A stretch of 64,000 nucleotides of DNA, from assembly GCF_963678635.1 (NCBI RefSeq), contig NC_087071.1:43637095-43701094 (forward strand). The letters run 5' to 3'. Numbering within the stretch: the first letter of the stretch is position 1; each line of letters starts with the position of its first letter. Positions 1 to 9,044 of this stretch are shown here, in pieces. The position numbers were made by a program, and so were the translations under genes. The notes beneath the pieces are model-generated. The model was not told the origin of the DNA and made no database searches. It saw only the letters and a program-made list of their open reading frames with translations. This DNA comes from Symsagittifera roscoffensis. Taxonomy: Eukaryota > Xenacoelomorpha > Acoela > Convolutidae.

Positions 1-4
1 ACCT

Positions 5-470
5 TCAAGAAACGCAAAAAATTCAAAGACGATTCACATGGTTGCATAGACACCTGGGTTGAAGTAATGAGACTGCATCTTGAGCAAGACAACCTGAATG
101 ATGAAAGAAAGGCTTGCACAGCAATATTAAGCAATCTGGAAGGCTCGGCACTAAAAGTGTGGTAGCCAAGAATGAAGAGGAACGTGATATTGCCGACAAA
201 GTTTCTGAAGTACTGTTGAATCGATTCGGATCAGCAATGAAGGGACATCAAGCAATGATGAGATTTGAGAAAAGGAGACAGAGAGGCGATTAATCAATTG
301 AGCGAGTTCTGAATGATAACGAGGGCTTGAGAAGAAGGAGCGATCCAGAGGAATCGACTAAGAGGAGAAAATTTAGCCCACAAATCGCTTTTAGAGCAAT
401 CAGGGCATTAATCACGAGAGGCGGTGGTAAATTTATTAGGATAGACAGCAGGTATTTGGTCCACATGAGG
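5..470 (+). pseudogene. gag (capsid) remnant of the giant Ty3-like element
   Basis: The first 160 bases read as a capsid-like stretch containing DTWVEVMRLHLEQDNL and ending LEGSALKVW. This is the usual retrotransposon gag layout of a W-x6-L helix followed by a G-x-A-x3-W motif. A TAG stop follows at about 163. Further pieces in another frame are lysine- and arginine-rich up to the protease region. No CCHC zinc knuckle is visible. It would have formed the particle shell. The coding sequence is broken by several stops and starts left of the window. Confidence 0.5.
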
Positions 471-472
471 TC

Positions 473-1390
473 ATGTTGAACATAGATGGAATCAACATCT
501 ACACAAAAACTATGATAACGTGTGACGATTATCTAGCCGGTCAAATCTATTTAGGCCGAGAAGAACTCAAGATAAGATCGATTGGGCACTGCGCCATGCT
601 GGAAGAAGATGCCATGCATCTAGGAACGGAAGCAGACGTATCTGCACATGCAGTGGACATAAGCGGAAGGAACACCCAACTACGACGACTGTTGGACACA
701 TGGGCTATCTTGAGTGTAATATCAATTGAAACATGGAAAAAGATGGGATTCGACAAAGACGACTTGATAGATTCACGGATAAGGCTGTCAGTGGCTTACA
801 AGGGGTCGTTGCGGGTTCTAGACCGGACACCAATATTAGCTCTGAATCTGGGGGAGCGTAACCTGTGGGTGATTTTTCTGCTAGTGGAAAATCTAGATGG
901 GTCTGATCAATTCATTTTAGGCAGAGATTTCATCAGGAAGTTCGATGTAACGATTGATCTTATCAATGCGATGTTCAAGATTCGGAACCCGGAAAGGAAA
1001 TACGTAATTAAACCGTTAAGTTTGATTATGGCGAATGAGAATAAAAATCCAGTTTTCTTGAGTAGGAGGGTGAGGTTGAAAGCAAACGAGATTGCGATAG
1101 TAAGTTTGCGAATGAAGAACTATAATGAACTAAGTGAAAACAAACAAATATGTATATTACCGAATCCGAATAGTCAAAGTGCTGCTATTTTAGGAAGGTC
1201 ATTCTCGATAACCACGAGTGGCCTCTGCGTCAGTGTCTTGTTGAATACTCCTGATAATCCAATCACAATCCAGAGGGGGATGAAACTGAGATATACACTG
1301 CCCGTGAAAACTAGATATGAAAAGACTGAAAGTGTGAAAGAAAATAAAATTCTTGATTTCCTAATCACAAGGACAAGATTTGTATCTTGA
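473..1390 (+). pseudogene. Retropepsin-like region of the giant element, active-site glycine lost
   Basis: An open frame of 305 codons holds an aspartic protease fold. The active-site motif at about residues 84-87 is DTWA, where the family has DTGA or DTSA; a single G-to-T change (GGG to TGG) explains it. A later FILGRDFI at about residues 147-154 matches the conserved retropepsin C-terminal motif (I-L-G-R-D). In the family this enzyme cuts the gag-pol polyprotein. The frame ends at TCTTGA and the next frame begins four bases before this one ends, so the polyprotein is shifted here. Loss of the glycine should inactivate the enzyme. Confidence 0.7.
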
Positions 1391-1665
1391 GCAGAGTGAA
1401 GAAAATAAAATATTCATCAAGTCTTGTGAAGTCACTTAAATCAGAGACAGATGATGGACTTTTGAGCTGTTCAAGTTTTCCAGAAAAACCCACACCAGAG
1501 GAATTGGATGGGGATAAACCGGTATTACCAGAAATTGAACACATAAAGGGAAAGGTAACAGACGAACAGCTCGAAGTCATCAAGGACCTGCTAGATAGGA
1601 ATCAGGATGTTTTTCGAGATATAAAGCAGAAATCGGGTGCTGTAATTTCGTTGAACCTGAAATAG
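1387..1665 (+). pseudogene. Protease-RT linker of the pol polyprotein
   Basis: A 92-codon fragment overlaps the end of the protease frame by four bases. The segment VTDEQLEVIKDLLDRNQDVF is typical of the short region just before the reverse transcriptase in Ty3/gypsy pol, with its L-x2-L-L-x3-Q-D-V-F pattern. The reading then shifts frame at about 1,630 and continues toward the RT (REGARRM and nearby residues). It has no enzymatic role of its own. Confidence 0.6.
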
Positions 1666-2460
1666 AGCTAGAAGAATTGGCGGTACCGCACAGAGAGGGG
1701 GCGAGGCGTATGCATGTAGAATCGGATGCATGTAGAAAAAAGATAGAGACCTCACTTGAGTCTAATAGGATATAACCATCCAAATCACCGTGGCGTGTGG
1801 AGTAATGATGGCCAAAAAAGAAAGGAGACCTATTTAAATTTTGTTCTGACTTTCGATATCTGAACTCCGCCACGATGAAGGATGTCTATCACATACCTAT
1901 AATGAACGAGAGTCTTTCGAAATTGGGAGATGCAAATTTTTTTTACAACTCTTTATCTACGGTCGGCTTTTTGGCAGGTACCATTTAGGAAACAAGACAG
2001 GGACAAAACGGGATTTGCTTGCGAGCTGGGATTGGTCCAAAGAAAAAGGATGCCCTTTAACCTTTGCAACGCGACAACCACATGCCAGCGACTGATAGCA
2101 CAAGCACTGAAAAGCTTGAGGAAGAAAAATGGCAACTTGGTGATGTATTTCGTAGATGACGTGGTGATTGCAACACCTACCCTGGAGGACCACATCGAAA
2201 GACCAGACGAGGTAACCGCTTGCGTGAAGTGGACAGGATTAAAATGTAAGACCTCGAAGTGTGAGATTCTGAAGGACTCGATAAAATACCTTGGGAGGAT
2301 ATTAGACAAGCACGGCATCCGACCAGACTCGGACAGGGTAGAGGCAGCACTGACTTGGAAGTCGCCAAAAACTATGCACCAGTTGATGAGCTTTTTGGGT
2401 TTCGCCAATTACTACAGGGAGTTCATCAAGGGCTATGCGGACAAAGTGTCTCCAATATAA
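1640..2460 (+). pseudogene. Reverse transcriptase of the giant element, motif A aspartate lost
   Basis: RT pieces appear in order: an upstream FCSDFRYLNS segment (about 1,840-1,875), then after a frame change at about 1,935 the motif A segment TLYLRSAFWQV. The family has an aspartate where this copy has Y (GAT to TAT, one base). Motif B (MPFNLCNATTTCQRL) and motif C (YFVDDVV, both aspartates kept) follow, then the thumb segment FLGFANYYREFI. The frame ends at TAA 2,458. Missing the motif A metal-binding aspartate, it could not polymerise even if translated. Confidence 0.85.
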
Positions 2461-2466
2461 CAACTC

Positions 2467-2990
2467 ATGAGGCATAAAGGCAAGAAGTTTTCGTGGAATA
2501 ACATGGCAGAAGAGTCGTTTCAAATATTAAAAAAGGAACTGTGTGAAGCACTTGTTCTTGGCGTGCCCGCAGAAAAGGGAATATACGTACTGGACACTGA
2601 CGCGTCGGTAGTAGCGTTCTCTGGCATACTCCATGAAGAACAGAAGTGGAACGGGAAGACAGTCTTGAGACCATTAGCCTACGGAAGCAAAAATTTGAGT
2701 GACTCGGAAATGAAGTACGGGGCTCCTAAAGCGGAGATGTTCGCGGTTGTCACCTTTGTTGAAAATACAGGGCATATCTGGGCAGCGAGCTTTTCAAACT
2801 ACGAGTCGACAACAATGCACTCAGTTGGCTGAAAACGTACTCAATGGATCAGAGCTACATCGGGAGATGGATAGTGCGGTTGGAGGGTTACAATATGATC
2901 ATTGAACACAGAACGAGGGACAAACACCAAAATGCCGACAACTTGAGTAAGAAAACGGAATTCTACAAGAGGCAGGAGCAGAGGGAGGCT
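2467..2990 (+). pseudogene. RNase H domain of the giant element
   Basis: This follows the RT in a new frame. YVLDTDASVVAFSGIL carries the first catalytic aspartate, and KAEMFAVV carries the glutamate in the expected helix. A frameshift at about 2,790 moves the rest to another frame, where a VDNNALSWLKTY segment (third acidic residue) and HRTRDKHQNADNLS (the terminal H-x-N-x-A-D of the fold) can be read. In the family it degrades the RNA strand during reverse transcription. Confidence 0.75.
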
Positions 2991-3009
2991 GATAGGCCGG
3001 AGTTGAAAG

Positions 3010-4202
3010 ATGGCTTCTAATTTATGGACAAGAGACGTATGATAGCCTACCGCTCAAGAGATGGCTCGACAAGTCAGGCAAACCGATAGAAAACCACCCC
3101 AAAATACCCACTGAGCATCAGGAAAAAAACAATTCTGAAGAGAAAATCCAGGATGCCAACAGAAATAATGCTCAAGTCGAAAACAGTCAGGGAGATGCTG
3201 AAGGCGAAGGTTACGACCTGGACAAAGTGGAAACAGGAAAGGCGACGGTAGGGCAGCAAATGATGAAATTGCTTGAGAAACTGGTTGATGACAAACCCAT
3301 GGTCTCGAACAGAGAAAGTGACGAACCGGAAGTCACCATAATGCAAAAGGGAGATGTCACAAAGAAAACTGCGGAAACAGAAAACAAGGAGGTTGTGCGA
3401 ACATTGGTCGAGAAAATCTCGCAAGACATTCTCAGGCGAACAACGCTACTAAGGAACAAAGTTACGTTTAAGGAGGAAGTTGAAGATCTTGGACTAGATC
3501 AAGAGTTCGGGGAGTGGCCGACACTAGATAGGGAAGGTGAAGAGGAAAATTTTTGCGGCGAGTCAAAAAATTGGGACGGAGTTTCAGAGGAGAGTGATGA
3601 TGAACAAGGGTCTCTGCTTGATATTAGCTGAAGAAGAAAGGCGGATACTCGACAGGGAATTGCAGACTAATTCCTCGTCGCGGACATACAACTTGGATCA
3701 TCATGACGAAAACGGAGGGGAAGAGCTAGAGATGATAGCACTATCAAGAGAACCTTTCAGGGAACTATCATGCAATTCAAACATCAGGACGAATCTGGAG
3801 CCGGAGGGCGTAAGGGAGGTCTTGAGAAGGATAGTATGCATCAAGCTTAAGAACGACATCCACAATCCAGGAGAACTGAACGGACAAATGATGGCACTGA
3901 AAGAGCACGTCAAAGCGAGGTACAGGCTATCGGAACTGATACGGGCGCAGAAAAACGACAAAATGACAAGCAACTTCTCCAAGTGGATCAGTAAGTGAGT
4001 GAAAGAGAAAGGAGACCTGGAAGAGGGTAGCTATAAGATCTTAAGCCAGTTCTACAATGAACGAAAGTACTTACTCTACCAAACGGCTGATGGCTTGGTG
4101 GCTTGCAAGAGAAGAGACGAAGAGAAGATACAACACAAACATAATCTCATCTTTTTACCACAGCTATATCAAAAAGAGGTGTTGTACAAATCGCCCGACT
4201 AG
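3010..4202 (+). pseudogene. Charged spacer between RNase H and integrase
   Basis: Three overlapping frames (3,227-3,631, 3,537-3,998 and 3,999-4,202) give lysine- and glutamate-rich protein with no motif I recognise. The last, with LLYQTADGLVACKRRDEEKI, leads into the region where the integrase HHCC finger begins. About 1.2 kb between RNase H and integrase is longer than usual for Ty3/gypsy, but spacers of variable length occur. Several stops and frame changes are present. Confidence 0.4.
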
Positions 4203-4858
4203 ATAGGACATCAAAGGATAGATAAGGTGAAACAAAAAATATTACACCGGTTGGACTGGCCAGGGTTGAGGAAGGCATGTGAAAGATGGGTGAACAAGTG
4301 AAAGAGCCCAGAAAATTGAAATTCACTCTCAAATTCGTGGAAAGCTCAGAATTCAACGAGGTTGTGCAGATAGACCACCAAAAGATCTGCATGGCAGATT
4401 CGGGGTATAACCAGATACTGGTAATCATTGATCACTTTAAGAAACTGGCGGAAGCGGTACCACCTCAGACAACTTCGGCTGAGGAAACTTGCGACCACTT
4501 GATTACGCACTGGATATCACGGTATGGTTGTCCGATGACCTTCCAATCTGATAATGGGAAAGCCTTCGTTAAGGACCTGATAAAAGAAATGATGAGAAGA
4601 TCCCACATTGCACAGGCACATTCGACGACCTACCATCCACATACGAATGGACTCGTAGAGAGGCAAAACAGAACGCTAGTGAACATGCTCAGGGTATTCT
4701 GCTCGAGGTATATGACAGACTGGGACAAATATCTGCCGCAAGTGGTTGGAGCGTACAACAGCATGCACCACTCAACAAGAGTGATCAGTCCTTTCAAGAT
4801 GTTAACAGGAAGAGAGAGAGAAAGCAATATCAATGACGTTCTTCTACCTGGAATATGA
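4200..4858 (+). pseudogene. Integrase, copy A (DDE core apparently intact)
   Basis: The zinc-finger part starts in a broken frame: a GHQRIDKVKQKIL helix and W-x-G-x6-C-x2-W. The catalytic core follows from 4,286. The acidic triad is visible as VQIDHQK, FQSDNGKAF and GLVERQNRTL, with exactly 35 residues between the second D and the E, the DD35E pattern of retroviral-type integrases. The frame stops at 4,856-4,858. It would insert the element cDNA into host DNA. The core is cleaner than the rest of pol because it lies in a recent tandem duplication. Confidence 0.85.
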
Positions 4859-5566
4859 AGGAGAGAAGACATCGCATCAAGCATTCGTGAAGGAAGCAGT
4901 TAAGAGACAGCAAGGGTTGAATGAGCTGCGCAGAAGAAATACATCACAAACAAAGACGAGACAGCGAAGGATTATGATGAGAAAAAACTTCAGATGAAGC
5001 CAGATGCCGTGGGACAAAATGTCTGGGTGTTTCAGAATGTCATTCATCCAAAAGGGACAAAAAGCTACCAAAGAAAAGGAGAGGCCCGTTCATGATAACT
5101 GAAGTGCACCAGCAGGGTCGATTCTATCGCTTGAGCTTAAGGCGTTCGTCGCACTGTGAAAAACTGAAACCTCACGTCGCATCACCTGAAGACTGGCGCA
5201 TACCGCAAAAGATGGAAGGACTCGAGCGTCTACTGGTGGAGCCAGCTTGCGAGGAAAACCAGAAAGGCACCAGAGAAAAAATGATGGCAACGAGAACATC
5301 AGTATGGACGACAATGAAAAAATAGAGGTGAGGTGAGTTCAGACGAAGGATCTTTCGCAGAAGAGGACTGGAACGAACCAGAGCAGGACGAGGTGCCAAA
5401 AAGGACAGAACCGGATCTGCTCGTGACGACGGAAACAAGAAAAGGTGGGCGCAAGAAGACAGGCATGAGGTATAACAGGTATGGCGACGACTTCTTGGTT
5501 GACAAAATACAGCCGGAAGAGCTAGGTGAAGAAATGGTGAACGTGGGCGATCTCGTAGCCGACTAG
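4859..5566 (+). pseudogene. Integrase C-terminal GPY/F-type module and acidic tail, copy A
   Basis: After the core the frame shifts. QNVWVFQNVIHPKGTK, then GPFMITEVHQQGRFYRLSL across 5,085-5,130, match the G-P-F/Y module that follows the core in Ty3/gypsy integrases. Two short frames (5,092-5,325 and 5,333-5,566) then encode an acidic, lysine-rich tail. The family uses this region to bind DNA or chromatin. A stop between the two frames and the shift after the core break it. Confidence 0.65.
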
Positions 5567-5814
5567 AAGTGGCAGATCATCAACGACAGTGAGCATTCGT
5601 GGCATGAGGACCACACCTCACCAGAGAAAGAAGTAGACCTAGAACAAAGCGAGATAGAAAGACAGAAGAATACAAACATGAGGATACCAGAGTGAATGCA
5701 TGGTCTGCAGGCTGACTACAAAGAAACGCAAAGCATTCAACAAGTCTACATATCAGTGGGGAAGCATCTGAAAGGAGGAAACTCGACAGACCGATGTGAA
5801 CTCTGTTTGGTTGT

Positions 5815-6399
5815 ATGGCGACAGACCGACCATTAGACGTACCACCTGACAACTTGAGCCCAGCATCATCGACGTTCGTGGAAAGCTCAGAATTCAACGA
5901 GGTTGTGCAGATAGACCACCAAAAGATCTGCATGGCAGATTCGGGGTATAACCAGATACTGGTAATCATTGATCACTTTAAGAAACTGGCGGAAGCGGTA
6001 CCACCTCAGACAACTTCGGCTGAGGAAACTTGCGACCACTTGATTACGCACTGGATATCACGGTATGGTTGTCCGATGACCTTCCAATCTGATAATGGGA
6101 AAGCCTTCGTTAAGGACCTGACAAAAGAAATGATGAGAAGATCCCACATTGCACAGGCACATTCGACGACCTACCATCCACATACGAATGGACTCGTAGA
6201 GAGGCAAAACAGAACGCTAGTGAACATGCTCAGGGTATTCTGCTCGAGGTATATGACAGACTGGGACAAATATCTGCCGCAAGTGGTTGGAGCGTACAAC
6301 AGCATGCACCACTCAACAAGAGTGATCAGTCCTTTCAAGATGTTAACAGGAAGAGAGAGAGAAAGCAATATCAATGACGTTCTTCTACCTGGAATATGA
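5815..6399 (+). pseudogene. Integrase core, copy B, fused to the start of the next ORF
   Basis: The second duplication unit repeats the integrase core from the first catalytic aspartate to the stop, with one amino-acid change from copy A (T for I after KDL). All three acidic residues and the 35-residue spacing are kept. Because the unit begins inside the core, the HHCC finger is missing. The junction fuses the first 20 codons of the downstream ORF (MATDRPLDVPPDNLSPASST) in frame to the core, giving a 194-codon chimeric frame. Confidence 0.85.
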
Positions 6400-7110
6400 A
6401 GGAGAGAAGACATCGCATCAAGCATTCGTGAAGGAAGCAGTTAAGAGACAGCAAGGGTTGAATGAGCTGCGCAGAAGAAATACATCACAAACAAAGACGA
6501 GACAGCGAAGGATTATGATGAGAAAAAACTTCAGATGAAGCCAGATGCCGTGGGACAAAACGTCTGGGTGTTTCAGAATGTCATTCATCCAAAAGGGACA
6601 AAAAGCTACCAAAGAAAAGGAGAGGCCCGTTCATGATAACTGAAGTGCACCAGCAGGGTCGATTCTATCGCTTTAGCTTAAGGCGTTCGGCGCACTGTGA
6701 AAAACTGAAACCTCACGTCGCATCACCTGAAGACTGGCGCATACCGCAAAAGATGGAAGGACTCGAGCGTCTACTGGTGGAGCCAGCTTGCGAGGAAAAC
6801 CAGAAAGGCACCAGAGAAAAAATGATGGCAACGAGAACATCAGTATGGACGACAATGAAAAAATAGAGGTGAGGTGAGTTCAGACGAAGGATCTTTCGCA
6901 GAAGAGGACTGGAACGAACCAGAGCAGGACGAGGTGCCAAAAAGGACAGAACCGGATCTGCTCGTGACGACGGAAACAAGAAAAGGTGGGCGCAAGAAGA
7001 CACGCATGAGGTATAACAGGTATGGCGACGACTTCTTGGTTGACAAAATACAGCCGGAAGAGCTAGGTGAAGAAATGGTGAACGTGGGCGATCTCGTAGC
7101 CGACTATTAG
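6400..7110 (+). pseudogene. Integrase C-terminal GPF module and acidic tail, copy B
   Basis: This is the duplicate of 4,859-5,566 with the same frames (6,633-6,866 and 6,874-7,110). The GPF motif is retained. The acidic tail ends one codon later because GACTAG reads GACTATTAG here. It shares the frameshifts of copy A, so those were already present when the duplication occurred. Confidence 0.65.
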
Positions 7111-7354
7111 TGGCAGATCATCAACGACAGTGAGCATTCGTGGCATGAGGCCACACCTCACCAGAGAAAGAAGTAGACCTAGAACAAAGCGAGATAGAAA
7201 GACAGAAGAATACAAACATGAGGATACCAGAGTGAATGCATGGTCTGCAGGCTGACTACAAAGAAACGCAAAGCATTCAACAAGTCTACATATCAGTGGG
7301 GAAGCATCTGAAAGGAGGAAACTCGACAGACCGATGTGAACTCTGTTTGGTTGT

Positions 7355-7720
7355 ATGGCGACAGACCGACCATTAGACGTACCACCTGACAACTTGAGCC
7401 CAGCATCATCGACGGGGACGTCGATAAACATTTTTTTCCGGGGAATGGGGCTAGCACTTACCCACACACAAAAATTAGTTATAAAGAAACTCAGGGAAGT
7501 GAGAGAGACCAACGGAGTGGAGCTGGATCAGGAAGAAACAGAGCCGAAAACTGGGAGAAATTTCAAGACCAAATTCGAGATACCAAATGAGTGTTCGGAA
7601 AACATTCTGATCACGGACTGCGACTTCATCTTTTCAGATAGGACCAGTGCAATCTGCAAAACCGCGGATAGGAGTTCCAACATCAGATTTCTTATTGAAT
7701 CTGAGAAAGGTATATCTTGA
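7355..7720 (+). pseudogene. First ORF after integrase, unknown function
   Basis: A 121-codon open frame starts at an ATG (MATDRPLDVPPDN) and ends at TCTTGA, the same terminal heptamer that ends the protease frame. It is mostly hydrophilic, with several Cys residues in the second half (NECSENILITDCDFIF, then AICKTADRS). I recognise no family. The same first 20 codons also sit at 5,815, carried there by the tandem duplication, so this ORF start already lay behind the integrase before duplication. Confidence 0.4.
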
Positions 7721-7770
7721 GTATTGAATCTGAGAAAGGTATATCTTGAGTCTTGAATCTGGGAAAGGAT
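7692..7770 (+). repeat. 29-bp tandem repeat
   Basis: The unit TATTGAATCTGAGAAAGGTA plus TATCTTGAG appears twice in a row, and a third, diverged copy (TCTTGAATCTGGGAAAGG) follows. It overlaps the end of the 7,355 ORF, so one stop codon occurs in each copy. Confidence 0.85.
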
Positions 7771-8730
7771 TTTCTGAAGTAAAATTTTTTGTGAGATCTT
7801 TTGAGAAAGAAGCGGAGCAATGGCAGATCGCTTCTGGAACTCTGTATCAGCGGCATTTAAGAAACCCACACATTCGCGAACTATACTAGCGACTGAGGGA
7901 TCTTGATTACACACAAGTGGACGAGAGGCTGGCGGTAATGCTTAATGCTATCCTGCAGCTGGAGTCGCAAGGAGAGTGCAGGGAGTCAGCGACCGAGGCC
8001 GTGTTGATGAGGGCTACATCTCGGACGGGATCTCCAATCAAGAACAAACCAGATGACCCTCTTGGAACGTTGACGGGGGCGTGAGGGGATTCGACCATGC
8101 GAGAAATCCCGGACCATGCTAATCTGGAACGGAACGAGGTCAAGTGGATGCTTCAACCTGAACCGCGTAGCCCAGGAACATATGAACGAGGGCCTGGACA
8201 CATGGACGCCATCGGAACCCGTCCCTTCCTTGAGGAATCTGGAGTCAATTCGGATAAGACCACTAATGGTAATTGCGCTACCGGCTCTGACACCCAGCTC
8301 AACCAGCGGCAGTCAGACTGGAATGGGGACCTCACGTCTCAAGGAGCTGCAAGAATACTGCAGTCAGGGACTCTCGAGAGGTTGGAACGTGAGTCTGAGC
8401 CAATAACCTGGAGGGAACACCCAGTGAGGAGTGTCATCAACGCAAACTACAAGAAAAATACCACCGACTCAACCGGGATGATTGGACGGCGGCGCAATGC
8501 GAGAGAAGAGATGCCTTCAATGATGCATCTTGTGCTGACTATTTTACACAGCCTAGAGTACCTGAGGGCACATTGCGGTCATTCTGGTCAAAACGCTGAC
8601 AATGCTCCAGGTGCATTGGCAAGTGGGCATCTTGAATTTCTAGGGTGCAGCAATGCCCCAGATGTTGGTGCCACTAGAGATGCTGGGAATGGGGAAACTG
8701 TACACGGTCACCCTAATGATGGGGACCAAT
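7771..8730 (+). pseudogene. Decayed coding stretch, frame unresolved
   Basis: G/C-richer sequence continues and several overlapping plus-strand frames are open in turn (8,097-8,732, 8,116-8,406, and a third-frame piece near 8,470-8,600 reading DDWTAAQCERRDAFNDASCA). No single frame is convincing throughout, as expected for old coding sequence with several indels. No domain is recognised. It leads into the SGNH-like piece. Confidence 0.3.
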
Positions 8731-9031
8731 GAAGTTTCTAGAGGAGCTGACGGTCTACTTGGACCCAACGGTGCTCACGATTTGCACAGTCCCCTACAAC
8801 ATGATGGCAGATCAGAACGCGATGAGCATGAGTGAAAGGGTGCGCCACATCAACGGAATAATCAGACAAGTCCAGCTAAGAAGTGACCTGCCCGTGGAGC
8901 TGCTTGACGTGGCGAGAATAATGGAGGATTCCATTTCTCAAAATTCATCTTCGGATGGTATCCACTTCGATAAACCCAAAGGCACGGAGTGGCTGATTGG
9001 TTGGCAGAGACACATCAACTTTCTAGAGTAG
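8653..9031 (+). pseudogene. SGNH/GDSL-hydrolase-like remnant in the retroelement
   Basis: Two frames overlap at 8,729. The first ends with the hydrophobic strand KLYTVTLMMGTNEVSRG, which resembles SGNH block III (G-x-N-D, here GTNE). The second, 100 codons, ends with SSDGIHFDKPKGTEWL, which resembles block V (D-x-x-H), after a helix-rich stretch (VRHINGIIRQVQLRSDLPVE). SGNH hydrolases are Ser-His esterases or lipases. The serine-bearing block I is not seen, so the fold assignment is an inference from two motifs and their spacing. Some LINE elements carry esterase domains of this class; I know of no such case that is standard for Ty3/gypsy. Confidence 0.45.
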
Positions 9032-9044
9032 GATCTGGTAGAGA

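Larger units (their letters stand above)
4334..7414 (+). repeat. Near-perfect 1.54 kb tandem duplication inside the giant element
   Basis: Unit A is 4,334-5,874 (1,541 bp) and unit B is 5,875-7,414 (1,540 bp), head to tail with no spacer. I count about eight differences, including one single-base deletion near 7,149, so the copies are about 99.5 percent identical. Each unit starts in the integrase core at TTCGTGGAAAGC and ends at CAGCATCATCGACG. The surrounding element is heavily decayed, so the duplication is much younger than the element, or it is an assembly artefact. Confidence 0.95.
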
